A stretch of DNA of 64,000 nucleotides from CAVQWT01 sp963717705 (GTDB lineage: Bacteria; Pseudomonadota; Gammaproteobacteria; Burkholderiales; Casimicrobiaceae), in assembly GCA_963717705.1 (NCBI GenBank), contig CAVQWT010000005.1, positions 837,361 to 901,360 of the forward strand, in the 5' to 3' direction. Position 1 is the first letter of the stretch; each line of letters begins with the position of its first letter. Shown here piece by piece: positions 9,718-17,987 of the stretch. The translations under genes were made by a program, and so were the position numbers. The notes beneath the pieces were generated by a model that saw only the letters and a program-made list of their open reading frames with translations, was not told the DNA's origin and ran no database searches.

Positions 9718-10710
9718 CTACAGCTGGAAACGCCGCCGCATGAACTGCGGCGCGATCATGGCCCCGGCTTCGCCGACGAGCATCAGCGTGCAATAGCCCC
9801 AGCTGACGAGAAGCGCGCCCGGCAACTCCAGGGCGCCCAAGTCGACGGCCTTGCGACCGCGCCAGATGCGCGACGTCGCCTTGCTCATCGCCGTCGCCCA
9901 TCGCCGCAATGACGCGAGGGGCGACCGGCTCGCGTGCCAGCCTCCCAGCAGGTTGTCGCGCCCCTGCGCGACACCGCGCTCGACGTAGTGGCGGAATCCG
10001 TTCGGTGGCGGGTGCGACACCCGCGCGGAACCGTCGTACGCGATCTTGCGACCCTCGGCGCGGATCGATTCGGCGAGCCGTTGGCACGCGCCGCGCGCGA
10101 GGCCGCCTTCGTCCGGAAACCTGCGCGCGAGAAAGAAGTCGCGACGGAAGGCGACATTGTTCGCATAAAACTTCGCCACCAGCCCTCGCCGGCCGTCGTG
10201 GTCGCGCAACGGGAAGAACCAGGTCAACGCAAACGCCTTCTCGTAAACGGACCCGGTCTCGACGTAGCTGTTGCCGGCGGCGCACTGGACCCAGGGCAGC
10301 GCGAAGGGGCGCAGGATCGACTCGAGCCAACCGTCCTCGGGCACGACGTCGCTGTCGAGGAACACCACGACGTCGCCGGTTGCGGCCGCGGCGCCGGCGT
10401 TCTTCTGCTCGTAGTAGGAAGCGCCGGGCGAGGGCAGCAGCCGCATCGGAAGGGACGTGCCCGGCGCGCTCGAATCGGCGACCGCCTGCCGCACCGTCGC
10501 CTCGTCGAAGCGCTGCGAATCGAACACCAGGACGATGTCGACGCGCACCGGCCGGCCCTGCCACTCGCGATGACCGGCGCGGGCCAGCGCTTCGGCCTGG
10601 CGGTCGAGCTCTGCAAGCATGCGGCGCGCGCGGCCGAGCTCCGACAGGCGGACGTTGTCCCACTCGACCACTACGGTGACCGACCTCGGCCTGGGATCGC
10701 TCTCGGTCAT
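9718..10710 (-). CDS. family 2 glycosyltransferase
   Basis: 330 residues from the ATG at 10710. An in-frame ATG at 10752 would add 14 Arg-rich residues and overlap the upstream gene, so I prefer the shorter form. The GT-A fold is indicated by a Rossmann-like N-terminus (VTVVVEWDNVRL), NAGAAAATGDVVVFLDSDVVP with the DxD motif, and a later acceptor-side region AGNSYVETGSVYEKAF. A C-terminal hydrophobic stretch, LPGALLVSWGYCTLMLVGEA, may anchor it in the membrane. It probably transfers a nucleotide-activated sugar in surface polysaccharide synthesis; the substrate is unknown. It is paired with a second glycosyltransferase upstream. Confidence 0.85.
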   Translation of the reverse strand: MTESDPRPRSVTVVVEWDNVRLSELGRARRMLAELDRQAEALARAGHREWQGRPVRVDIVLVFDSQRFDEATVRQAVADSSAPGTSLPMRLLPSPGASYYEQKNAGAAAATGDVVVFLDSDVVPEDGWLESILRPFALPWVQCAAGNSYVETGSVYEKAFALTWFFPLRDHDGRRGLVAKFYANNVAFRRDFFLARRFPDEGGLARGACQRLAESIRAEGRKIAYDGSARVSHPPPNGFRHYVERGVAQGRDNLLGGWHASRSPLASLRRWATAMSKATSRIWRGRKAVDLGALELPGALLVSWGYCTLMLVGEAGAMIAPQFMRRRFQL

Positions 10711-10738
10711 CGCCGGTTCGATTGTTCGCGCGCGTGGA

Positions 10739-11722
10739 TCACGTCGACGCATCCGCCGCCGGCTCGGCCGCGTGCCCCCTGAGACGGCTCAGTTCGCCTG
10801 CCATTTCCTCCGCCGCGGCGAGCACGTGCAGCAGCGGGTCGGCGACCGACGCCGGCGTATGCCGAAGAGCGAACTCCGCCAGAAAAGGGTCGTGCACCAG
10901 CTTTACCTGATCGGCTGGCAGCCAGCGGTGATTGGCGACCGTCCAGTTCACCGCCTGCTCGAGCATGAAGTCGTCGGTCAGCGCTTTCCCGCTCCGGATC
11001 GCCTCGTACGCTGCCACGGTCTGCAGGTCGGCCTTGTACGGGAGTCCGGCCGCCACGCGGCCGAGCCACTTGACCGCGACCTTGGCGACGAACTGCCCAC
11101 GACTGCGCAGCGGCAGGTGCGCCAGCGCGGCGACCTCGGCCGAGATCGCCGCCTGCGGCGTCGTGGTGCCCTGGGGCATGCCCCGACGGGGGAACACCGA
11201 GTGGTTGCCGGGAATGATGAACGCCTCCGGTGTGTCGAGGAAGTGGCGGGCGACGACCAGCTTGAACGCGCCGTGGCGCTCGGTCTCGAGACGCTTGGCA
11301 GCTCGCGCCACGTCGACCACGTCGACCGCCGGCGCCGCGAAATCCGGGATGTAGGTCTGCCACCGCAGCGCAGCGTGGATCCGCGGCGGCAACCCGCCCA
11401 GCACGCGTTCCAGCAACGCGCGATCGCGGACGCGCACGAACTCGTCGGCGTCCAGCGCGAAGATGAAGTCCGCGCCGGTCGACCCGAACGCGGCGCGCAC
11501 TGCTTCGGTCATCACTTCGCCCTGGTAGAAACCGACCCGGGAATCCGACTCGATCGCGAGCGGCAGCGCCTCGGCGCGCAGGGATTCGAGGATGCGCGGG
11601 GTCGCGTCGGTCGAGCGATGATCGACGACCGTCAGCCCGTCGAGCACGGTCAGGTTGTGGCGCACGAAGGCCTCGATCACGTCGGCCTCGTTGCGCACCA
11701 TTGCGACACCCCAAAGCTTCAT
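10739..11722 (-). CDS. glycosyltransferase family 2-like protein
   Basis: 327 residues. The N-terminus MKLWGVAMVRNEADVIEAF is the VRNE motif of Glyco_tranf_2_4/GT92-like enzymes. It is followed by VVDHRSTDATPRIL and DFIFALDADEFV, giving the DxD metal site. The C-terminal half has no membrane segment and ends in an Ala-rich tail. It is cotranscribed with the next glycosyltransferase, which starts about 28 bases after this stop. The pair may decorate LPS or a capsule, but no other polysaccharide genes are nearby, so the product is not predictable. Confidence 0.85.
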   Translation of the reverse strand: MKLWGVAMVRNEADVIEAFVRHNLTVLDGLTVVDHRSTDATPRILESLRAEALPLAIESDSRVGFYQGEVMTEAVRAAFGSTGADFIFALDADEFVRVRDRALLERVLGGLPPRIHAALRWQTYIPDFAAPAVDVVDVARAAKRLETERHGAFKLVVARHFLDTPEAFIIPGNHSVFPRRGMPQGTTTPQAAISAEVAALAHLPLRSRGQFVAKVAVKWLGRVAAGLPYKADLQTVAAYEAIRSGKALTDDFMLEQAVNWTVANHRWLPADQVKLVHDPFLAEFALRHTPASVADPLLHVLAAAEEMAGELSRLRGHAAEPAADAST

Positions 11723-11810
11723 TCGCGCCTGTCCCCCTCATTGCCGATCGTACCCGCCCGCGCCGCCGCGGTCGACCGCGGGCCGCACATGCCCTCGGGT
11801 CGCCACGCCG

Positions 11811-12566
11811 CTACCAGTAGGTCTCCACCGTCACGTGCCCGGGCTCGCGGCGCCGGTGGCGGCGCATGCCGCGCGCGGCGAGCACCGCCTGCACGTCGTC
11901 GACCATCGCCGGATTGCCGCAAAGCATCGCGTGGGCGTTGTCGGCGGTCAGCGGCACGCCGGCGCGGGCCTCGAGCCGGCCGTCCTCGATCAGCGCGGGG
12001 ATCCGCCCCGGTAGCGCGCCCGGGTGCGGCTCCCGCGACACGACCGGGATGTACGTGAACGCGCCGGGGTGCGCGGCCGCGATCGCGGCGATCACGTCTC
12101 CGTAGGTCAGCTCCTCGGCAAAGCGAACCGCGTGCACCAGCACCACGCGCTGGAACTTCTCCCAGGTCTCGGCGGTGCGCAGCATCGACAGGAACGGCCC
12201 GATGCCGGTGCCGGTGGCCAGGCACCACAGCGCGTCGGCCGCGGGCACCTCCCCGACCGAGAAGAAGCCGTTGGCGTTGCGCAGCAGCCAGACCGGGTCG
12301 CCGGGCTCCAGCGCCACCAGCCGCGGCGTCAGCGGGCCGCCGGGGACGGTGATGAAGTAGAACTCGTGCGGCTGCGTCCCGGGCGCATTGACGAACGAAT
12401 ACGGGCGGCCGAGCATCGGCTCGGTCGAGCCTTCGGGCGCCGGCAGCGCGACGCGCCCGAACTGCCCGGCGACAAACGTCACTTCCGGGGCATCGATCTG
12501 CAGCGAATACAGCCGGTCGGTCCAGCGATGCTTGCCGGCGACCCTTGCCGCAACCCATTTCTCCAT
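11811..12566 (-). CDS. fpr: ferredoxin--NADP(+) reductase
   Basis: 251 residues from ATG 12566 (MEKWVAARV). The 16-residue upstream extension to 12614 is unlikely because family members are about 250-258 residues and an AGGGGAAGA ribosome-binding stretch precedes this ATG. The FAD-binding motif GRPYSFVNAPG is at about 72-82. The NAD(P) domain shows CLATGTGIGPFLSML and HAVRFAEELTY, and the chain ends HVTVETYW, the C-terminal aromatic typical of bacterial FPR. It exchanges electrons between NADPH and ferredoxin or flavodoxin, often for oxidative-stress protection and Fe-S assembly. Confidence 0.93.
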   Translation of the reverse strand: MEKWVAARVAGKHRWTDRLYSLQIDAPEVTFVAGQFGRVALPAPEGSTEPMLGRPYSFVNAPGTQPHEFYFITVPGGPLTPRLVALEPGDPVWLLRNANGFFSVGEVPAADALWCLATGTGIGPFLSMLRTAETWEKFQRVVLVHAVRFAEELTYGDVIAAIAAAHPGAFTYIPVVSREPHPGALPGRIPALIEDGRLEARAGVPLTADNAHAMLCGNPAMVDDVQAVLAARGMRRHRRREPGHVTVETYW

Positions 12567-12587
12567 CGAGGTCTTCCCCTGGCTTGG

Positions 12588-12593
12588 TAAAAT
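12588..12593 (+). promoter_or_regulatory. putative -10 box TAAAAT of the GNAT gene
   Basis: TAAAAT lies between the divergent fpr and GNAT genes with only 7 bases to the GNAT ATG at 12601. A normal sigma70 start would coincide with the start codon. No convincing -35 is seen. Confidence 0.4.
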
Positions 12594-12600
12594 CGCGATT

Positions 12601-13206
12601 ATGCCCAGTCCCACGAATCCCGCGCTTCGGCGCGGTGAACAGGTTCACGTCCGCGCTCCCCGCGCCGACGATGCGAAGGCCTTCCTCGCGGCCGTCCGCG
12701 CGAGCCGCGCGCTGCACGCCGGCTGGGTGAGCCCGCCCGCGACGCGCACCGCCTTTGCCGCCTACCTCGCGCGCTTCCGCCCGCCCCCTCGCGGGAGCGG
12801 CGAGGCACGACATGCCGGCGTCCTGGTCGCCCGCAACCTCGACGGCGCGCTCGTCGGCGTGCTCAACTTCAGCGAAATCGTCCGCGGCGCGTTCCAGAGC
12901 GCATACCTCGGCTACTATGCGTTCGAACCCCACGCCGGCCGGGGCTACATGCGCGAAGGCCTGGCGCTGGCACTCGAGCACGCGTTCGGCGGGCTGAAAT
13001 TGCACCGGGTGGAAGTGAACATCCAGCCGGACAACACCCGCTCGGTCGCGCTGGTCGAACGCATCGGGTTCGTCCGCGAGGGCTATTCGCGCCGGTACGT
13101 GAAAATCGGCGGACGCTGGCGCGACCACGTCCGCTGCGCACTGCTCGCCGAAGACTGGCGCGCGGCAAAGCGGCGCGCGAGGCGTGCCAGGGAGGATGCC
13201 CGATGA
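12601..13206 (+). CDS. RimJ/RimL-type GNAT N-acetyltransferase
   Basis: 201 residues. The start at 12601 is chosen because the longer frame runs into fpr and a -10-like box sits just upstream. GNAT core: LVARNLDGALVGVLNFSEI (beta strands), YYAFEPHAGRGYMREGLALAL (acetyl-CoA pyrophosphate loop, variant of RGxG/A, near residues 102-122), and VEVNIQPDNTRSVALVERIGF, the RimJ/L signature. It probably acetylates a protein N-terminus or small amine; whether ribosomal S5 or L12 is the target cannot be told. The basic tail is Arg/Lys-rich. The stop overlaps the next lipoprotein gene. Confidence 0.88.
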   Translation: MPSPTNPALRRGEQVHVRAPRADDAKAFLAAVRASRALHAGWVSPPATRTAFAAYLARFRPPPRGSGEARHAGVLVARNLDGALVGVLNFSEIVRGAFQSAYLGYYAFEPHAGRGYMREGLALALEHAFGGLKLHRVEVNIQPDNTRSVALVERIGFVREGYSRRYVKIGGRWRDHVRCALLAEDWRAAKRRARRAREDAR

Positions 13207-13601
13207 GACACCGTGTGCTGCGCCTGCTCCGCCGACGCCTCGCCCCCGTTCTCCTGCTGCCGGTCCTCGCCGGGTGCGCGACCGCGGCCCCCCCCACGCC
13301 GAACGTGCCGGTGTCGGTCAAGGGGCAGGCCATCGCGCCGTATGCCCTTCACGAGGAGTGCGTCAAGCTCGTTCCCGGCGACCGGCTCGAGTACCACTTC
13401 ACCGCGGGCGCGCCGCTCAATTTCAACATCCACTACCACGAGGGCAAGGCGGTGGTGCTGCCGGTCTCGCGCGACGGCGTGGGCAGCGACTCCGGCGTCT
13501 TCCAGCCCAGGGTCGCGCAGGACTACTGCCTGATGTGGGAGGCGGGCGCGACCGCGACGACGATCGACTACCACTTCGTGCTTCGCCGCGGCCCCCGCTG
13601 A
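13203..13601 (+). CDS. small predicted lipoprotein of unknown function
   Basis: 132 residues. A basic N-terminus and hydrophobic segment end in the lipobox LAGC (Cys near residue 25), so export and lipidation are likely. The mature part has beta-rich features (VPVSVKGQAIAPYAL, then LEYHFTAGAPLNFNIHYHEGK) with several His residues, and ends DYHFVLRRGPR. The His-rich FNIHYHEGK stretch could bind metal, but that is speculation. It overlaps the GNAT stop (ATGA) and ends one base before the HAD gene, so it belongs to a three-gene transcript. Confidence 0.8.
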   Translation: MRHRVLRLLRRRLAPVLLLPVLAGCATAAPPTPNVPVSVKGQAIAPYALHEECVKLVPGDRLEYHFTAGAPLNFNIHYHEGKAVVLPVSRDGVGSDSGVFQPRVAQDYCLMWEAGATATTIDYHFVLRRGPR

Positions 13602-13602
13602 C

Positions 13603-14283
13603 GTGGTGCCCGCTGCGACGACACGCCGGCGGACGGTGCTGCTCGACCTCGACGGCACGCTGACCGACAACCACGACGGCATCACCCGCTCGATCGTCCA
13701 TGCGCTCGCGGCGCTGGGCGCGCCCGCCCCCGACGCCGCGGCGCTGGCCGCGTGCATCGGCCCGCCGCTGCGCACCTCGTTCGCGCGGCTCCTCGCCACC
13801 GCCGACGCCGCGGCCGTCGAACGCGCGCTCGCCCACTACCGGACGCGCTATGCGGACGTCGGCTGGCAGGAGAATTTCGTCTATGCCGGCGTCCACGACG
13901 CACTCGAGGCGCTGGCCGCCGGCGGCGCGCGGCTCTTCCTGTGCACGTCGAAGCCGCTGCCCTACGCCGAGCGCATCGTCGAGAGGTTCGGCTTGGCGCC
14001 CCGGCTCGACGGCGTCTACGGCGCCGACCTCGCGGGCACGCTCGACGACAAGGCAAAGCTGATGGCGCACCTGATCGCGCGCGAACGGCTCGACGCCGCC
14101 GCGTGCACGATGGTCGGCGACCGACATCACGACATCGACGCGGCGCGCGCCAACGGCGTCCGGGCGGTGGGCGTGCTGTGGGGCTACGGCACGAGGGAGG
14201 AACTGGCGGCGGCCGGGGCGCAGGCCCTGGCCGCGACGCCGGACGAGCTGCCCGGCGCGATCGCCGGGCTCACAACTCCGTAG
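13603..14283 (+). CDS. HAD-family phosphatase, phosphoglycolate phosphatase-like
   Basis: 226 residues from a GTG start. HAD motif I, LLDLDGTLTDNHDGI, is at about 13-27, with the two catalytic Asp. Motif II, LFLCTSKP, is near 105-112. Motif III Lys is in DDKAKLM, and motif IV is MVGDRHHDIDAARANGV. The helical cap between motifs I and II fits the Gph/PGP subclass. It probably hydrolyses a small phosphorylated metabolite such as 2-phosphoglycolate; the substrate is unproven. Its 3' end overlaps the convergent SDR gene by 14 bases. Confidence 0.88.
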   Translation: MVPAATTRRRTVLLDLDGTLTDNHDGITRSIVHALAALGAPAPDAAALAACIGPPLRTSFARLLATADAAAVERALAHYRTRYADVGWQENFVYAGVHDALEALAAGGARLFLCTSKPLPYAERIVERFGLAPRLDGVYGADLAGTLDDKAKLMAHLIARERLDAAACTMVGDRHHDIDAARANGVRAVGVLWGYGTREELAAAGAQALAATPDELPGAIAGLTTP

Positions 14284-15013
14284 CGTCGTAGGTCCGCCCG
14301 CGCTCGACCGGCGCCTCGATCAGCCGGGAGACGATCCTCGCCGCGAGCGCGTCCGGATCCGCCAGCCGCCCGCTGGCGTGGAACTCGCGGAACATCGGCG
14401 CCGACGGCATCTCGGCGTCGCTCCTCGCGCGCATGAACTCCTGCATCGGCGTGTCGATGATCCCCGGCCGCAGCGTGATCGCGCGGAAGGACGGCGCCGC
14501 CACGTCGGCGTCGAGCATCTTCGTCAGCATCTCGAGACCCGCCTTGGCGATCGAGTACGCGCCCGCCCCCGGGACCGCCCGCACCGCCAGGCCCGACGAG
14601 ACGTTGACGACACGGCAATCGGCGCCGGCCGCGGCGTTAACGCAATGGCGGACGAAGGCGTTGGCGACGACCACCGGCGCGGCAAGGTTGACGCCGAGTG
14701 CGCGGACCAGCGCCGCCGCGTCGAGCCCGCCGGCCACGCCGACCGGCTCCGCGGTCGCCGCATTGTTGACGAGGCAGACGGCGGCGGGCCGCGCCGCGGC
14801 GACCGCCGCGAACGCCGGGGCGATCGCCGCGTCGACGCCGTCGATGGCGGCGAAATCGCAGGCGACCAGACGGAACGCCGGTGCGGCCGCCGCGAGACGC
14901 GCCGAGGCGCTGCGGCCGATGCCGGTCACCTCCCAGCCGCGCGCCAGCAACGCGGCGGCCACCGCCTCGCCCAGGCCCTTCGAGACTCCGGTGACGATCG
15001 CGACGCGCTTCAC
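14270..15013 (-). CDS. SDR-family oxidoreductase (benzil/sepiapterin reductase-like)
   Basis: 247 residues from the GTG at 15013, preceded by GGAAGG. The Rossmann NAD(P) motif TGVSKGLGEAVA is at about 8-19. NNAATAEPVG follows. Catalytic Ser is in VVNVSSGLA, and the YxxxK motif is in AYSIAKAGLEML. The family resembles YueD-type (S)-benzoin-forming benzil reductases and sepiapterin reductases, reducing a carbonyl with NADPH. It is the last gene of the leftward SPFH operon. Its start overlaps the end of the small membrane protein by four bases. Confidence 0.88.
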   Translation of the reverse strand: MKRVAIVTGVSKGLGEAVAAALLARGWEVTGIGRSASARLAAAAPAFRLVACDFAAIDGVDAAIAPAFAAVAAARPAAVCLVNNAATAEPVGVAGGLDAAALVRALGVNLAAPVVVANAFVRHCVNAAAGADCRVVNVSSGLAVRAVPGAGAYSIAKAGLEMLTKMLDADVAAPSFRAITLRPGIIDTPMQEFMRARSDAEMPSAPMFREFHASGRLADPDALAARIVSRLIEAPVERGRTYDATEL

Positions 15014-15411
15014 GGGCCTTCCTTTCGCGGCGCACGGCGCCGCAGGTGATCGAACACGAACGCCGCGAGCAGCGACAGCCCCATGAGGCCGAGCTGCCAG
15101 ACCGGCTTGACTGCGTAGACGAGCGCCGAGGTCGAGCCGCGCGGCGCGAGGAAGGTGGTGTAGAACGCGAAGAGCTCGAAGCCCGCCATCAGCGCCGCGG
15201 CGGTCAGCAGGCCGCGCACATGACCGCGCAGCGTCAGCGCGAGCGCGACCAGCCAGGGCAGCACCAGCCACAGCACGAACAGGTGGGTGGACAGCGTGAA
15301 CGGCCCGGGCGCCTTCAGCACGAACAGCAGCGCGCCGAGGGCGATGCCCAGCCCGGCCACCACGCGGACCAGCGCGCGGGCAGTCGAGGCCTCGAACACG
15401 GGCGTTGCCAC
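15010..15411 (-). CDS. small integral membrane protein of unknown function
   Basis: About 133 residues from GTG 15411, which lies 5 bases after the DUF3025 stop; an upstream ATG at 15519 would overlap DUF3025 by more than 100 bases. Four hydrophobic segments are visible: ALVRVVAGLGIALGALLFVL, HLFVLWLVLPWLVALALTL, LLTAAALMAGFELFAFYTTF and PVWQLGLMGLSLLAAFVF. The chain ends in a basic tail (HLRRRAPRKEGP), consistent with a cytoplasmic C-terminus. I do not recognise the family. Tight coupling on both sides ties it to DUF3025 and the SDR. Confidence 0.7.
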   Translation of the reverse strand: MATPVFEASTARALVRVVAGLGIALGALLFVLKAPGPFTLSTHLFVLWLVLPWLVALALTLRGHVRGLLTAAALMAGFELFAFYTTFLAPRGSTSALVYAVKPVWQLGLMGLSLLAAFVFDHLRRRAPRKEGP

Positions 15412-15416
15412 GGCGT

Positions 15417-16421
15417 TCAGGCCGCCGCCATCGCGCGCCGACGCGCCGGCCGGAACACGGCGACGTCGTCGAAGCGACGCGGATCGGCGGACAGCGGCGG
15501 GTCGACCGGGAATTGCCACGCCAGCGCCGGCAGCGCCGCGAGCGGCAGCGGCAGGAGGTCATCCGGCGCGAACGCCGCGCCGCGCGCGACGATCCACGCG
15601 GCGGCTCGCCGGTCGAGGTCCGCGCGTCGCGCTTCCGGCTCGCGGGGAAGGCCCGACGGCGCGACCGGAAGCAGCAGCGCCTTCGCGGTCAGCCCCGGAA
15701 ACGGCGCGCGCAGCTTGTCCAGCACGCCGTGCCCGACAACGCACGCGGCAAGCGACGCGCCGACGCGCGCGGCGTCGCCGAACGCGTCGCGCCAGCGGTG
15801 TTCGCGCCACGCGCCGACCAGGTCGGCGTCGGCGCAGGCGACGACGACGCCGGATTCATCGAGCAGGGTCGCGGCGTCGCGGGCGCGGCTTCTCGCGTTG
15901 CCGCGGCGCGGCCGTCCGTGCGCGGGACGGCGCGGCGACGACCCGCGGGCGCCCGGCACATCGCCGGCCGCGTCGCCGTCCGCATCGCCGTCCGCATCGC
16001 CATCCGCATCGCCATCCGCATCGCCATCCGCATCGCCATCCGCCGCGCAGGCCGCGACGTGCACCGCGTTCAGCGCCGCCTTGGTGCGCGGGAACGCGAG
16101 CCAGGCCAGCGCATTGAAGGCGTCGTGCCACGATCCCTCGCGCAGTCGCACACATGCCGTGGCGGCGATCGCGCGTTCCCAGTCCAGCGCGGCGGTGGCG
16201 ACGCCGGACGCCGGCGCGAACGTCAGCGGACGGCCGTCGGGCAACGCAAGCCCGCGCGAGCGCGCCAGCGCGGCGAGCGCGGCGACTGCCGGCGGATGGA
16301 CAGTGGTCGCGGTCGCGGTGGCGGCAGACGCAGCGGGAAACCCCGCGGAGACTGCGGCAAGCGCGAGCGGGGCTGCACCGGCCGGCGTATCCGGGTCGCG
16401 CGGCGCAACCGTCGTCGGCAC
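15417..16421 (-). CDS. DUF3025 domain-containing protein with a DADG repeat insertion
   Basis: About 334 residues from GTG 16421; a TTG at 16433 overlapping the upstream stop is also possible. DUF3025 hallmarks are present: WHDAFNALAWLAFPRTKAAL, then RDAATLLDESGVVV, then GHGVLDKLRAPFPGLTAKAL and LLLPV. The biochemical role of DUF3025 is unknown. Between the first two motifs is an unusual low-complexity run of six DADG units encoded by 12-base tandem repeats, followed by an Arg/Pro-rich stretch. This makes the protein longer than the usual 260-300 residues I remember for the family. It follows the zinc-ribbon gene with almost no gap. Confidence 0.85.
   Translation of the reverse strand: MPTTVAPRDPDTPAGAAPLALAAVSAGFPAASAATATATTVHPPAVAALAALARSRGLALPDGRPLTFAPASGVATAALDWERAIAATACVRLREGSWHDAFNALAWLAFPRTKAALNAVHVAACAADGDADGDADGDADGDADGDADGDAAGDVPGARGSSPRRPAHGRPRRGNARSRARDAATLLDESGVVVACADADLVGAWREHRWRDAFGDAARVGASLAACVVGHGVLDKLRAPFPGLTAKALLLPVAPSGLPREPEARRADLDRRAAAWIVARGAAFAPDDLLPLPLAALPALAWQFPVDPPLSADPRRFDDVAVFRPARRRAMAAA
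15970..16041. repeat. 12-base tandem repeat, six units, inside DUF3025
   Basis: Six consecutive 12-base units read gcatcgcc(a/g)tcc, the first with gcg in place of gca. The last four (15994-16041) are identical and the first two differ by one or two bases. In frame they encode Asp-Ala-Asp-Gly units, so unit gain or loss would never break the reading frame. Confidence 0.95.
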
Positions 16422-16429
16422 GGCGCGCG

Positions 16430-17521
16430 TCAACGCCGCCCTGCCAGCGACATGAAGACGAGGATGCCGACGAACAGCGCCAGCACGACCAGCGCCACCT
16501 TCCACGCGCTTTTCGGGTATTCGCCGCGGACCGTACCGGTGACGCCGTTCATCACGCACTGGTAGGCCTTGCTGCCGTAGTTGTACGACAGCAGCCACAC
16601 CGGGACCAGGATGTGCTTGAAAGTCTGGCCGCCGTAGTCGGCGCGCACCTGCAGGTTGCGCTGGGTGTCGCCCGGCACCTTCGCCGCGCACAGGTCGCGG
16701 ACCTTCGCGTCCATCACGTCCCGCGCGTGCTGCGCGGCGGCGACGAGGTCGATCTGGTAGCGCTCGACGACCCAGCCGGCGACGTACCCCGGGTCGTAGG
16801 GCCTGAGCTCGGTCGTCGGAAACGGCTCGATCGCGCGCAGCAGCGCCGGGTGGACGCCGACCGATGCGCAGACGAGGTCGTCGTCGAAGAAGTGATCGAG
16901 GCGGCCCGCGGCGGGCTCCCAGCGCACGTGCTGCACCTGCCGCGTGCGCGTCTGCCCGCCCTCGCTGTACGTCTCGGTCGTGTAGTAGTAGTGCCCGGCG
17001 TCCGCCGTCCACGCGGCGGCGACCCGCGCGTCGAACGTCCAGTAGGGCAGGTACACCCCGCGGACGGTGTCGGTGAGCGCCTTCCGCTTCAGCGCCGACG
17101 GCGCCAGCCACAGCTTGCCATACCACGCGCGGATGCGGTCGCGGGCGTCGGCCTCGCTCACCTTGAACGGCAGCACGCTCTCCGGCCGGAACCCCGTCTT
17201 GGTCTCCGCGTACGGGACGAGCTGCGTCGAGCCGCAGAACTCGCAGTTCTGCGCCTGCCGTCTGGGATCGAACAGCGAGATCGCCCGGCAGCTCTGGCAA
17301 CGGACCTGCCGCAGCTCGCTGTCGAAGCCGCGCTTGTCGTCGGTGATGCCGCGCAGCGCGCGAACGAGGTCGTGCTCGACGATGGCGCCGCTGGCGTCGA
17401 TCGCGGCGGGCGACTCGGTCCCGCAGAACGGGCAGACGAGTTTCTGCCTGGCCGGATTCCAGTTCGCCTCGCCGCCGCAGGCCGGGCAGGCGAACCGCGA
17501 CAGCGCGACCGTCTCGCTCAT
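16430..17521 (-). CDS. zinc-ribbon protein with C-terminal membrane anchor (YdjG-like context)
   Basis: 363 residues. Two zinc ribbons are near the N-terminus: CPACGG with CPFCGT (about 12-34) and CQSCRA with CEFCGS (about 75-98). The middle is a conserved-looking region with many aromatics (YLPYWTFDARVAAAWTADAG, then HVRWEPAAGRLDHFFDDDLV). A single membrane helix closes the protein (about 338-358, KVALVVLALFVGILVFMSLA). Such proteins are found beside SPFH/YdjI proteins in bacteria. It is encoded 7 bases after the DUF4019 gene and two genes after an SPFH gene. The likely role is a membrane-associated partner of the SPFH assembly; no enzymatic function is evident. Confidence 0.85.
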   Translation of the reverse strand: MSETVALSRFACPACGGEANWNPARQKLVCPFCGTESPAAIDASGAIVEHDLVRALRGITDDKRGFDSELRQVRCQSCRAISLFDPRRQAQNCEFCGSTQLVPYAETKTGFRPESVLPFKVSEADARDRIRAWYGKLWLAPSALKRKALTDTVRGVYLPYWTFDARVAAAWTADAGHYYYTTETYSEGGQTRTRQVQHVRWEPAAGRLDHFFDDDLVCASVGVHPALLRAIEPFPTTELRPYDPGYVAGWVVERYQIDLVAAAQHARDVMDAKVRDLCAAKVPGDTQRNLQVRADYGGQTFKHILVPVWLLSYNYGSKAYQCVMNGVTGTVRGEYPKSAWKVALVVLALFVGILVFMSLAGRR

Positions 17522-17528
17522 CGGGCCG

Positions 17529-17987
17529 TCAGCGCAGGAAGTAGCCGATCACCCGCCAGCGGCCGTCGGCCTCGCGCTCGAGCGTCACCGTCTCGCGCAC
17601 GTCGGGGCGGTTCGCGTACGCCGAGCGAAACGACACCAGCGCGTAATCGCCTTCCGGCAGTCCGTCGAACGACTTCTCGAACAGCGTCTGCAGCAGCGTG
17701 CGCTGCTCGAGCTTCCCGAGCGGGCTGCGCTCGCGCCGCAGCGCCAGCGACCATTGGTCGGCGGTCATCGCCGCCTTGAATCGCTTGCCGGCGGCCTCGC
17801 GCGAACCGATGCCGTCGAAGCGGTCGGTCAGCTCGAGCCACTCGCGCGCGGCGCGCTGGACCTCCGACGCGCGCGGGTCCTGCGCGCTGGCAACGCCGGT
17901 CGCTCCCGGGCCGACGGCGAAGGCGGCCGCGGCAAGCGCGCCCCCGGCCAGCACGAACAGCGCGCGCCGCCGTGCCGTGCCGGTCAT
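17529..17987 (-). CDS. secreted DUF4019 domain protein
   Basis: 152 residues from ATG 17987, which overlaps the SPFH stop by four bases (ATGA). An Arg-rich N-terminus plus hydrophobic segment (about 6-34, ending GVASAQ) looks like a Sec signal. The mature domain has REWLELTDRFDG, TADQWSLALRRERSPLGKLEQR and the terminal EREADGRWRVIGYFLR, the pattern of DUF4019. The function is unknown. The translational coupling to an SPFH protein and to a membrane zinc-ribbon protein suggests that the three act together across the inner membrane. Confidence 0.82.
   Translation of the reverse strand: MTGTARRRALFVLAGGALAAAAFAVGPGATGVASAQDPRASEVQRAAREWLELTDRFDGIGSREAAGKRFKAAMTADQWSLALRRERSPLGKLEQRTLLQTLFEKSFDGLPEGDYALVSFRSAYANRPDVRETVTLEREADGRWRVIGYFLR

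Noticed and set aside
15970..16041. CRISPR array
   Set aside because: The 12-base units are contiguous with no spacers and lie in a coding frame.
15046..16565. Rightward Arg/Ala-rich frames opposite DUF3025 and the zinc-ribbon gene
   Set aside because: They are low-complexity shadows of real leftward genes with recognised domains.
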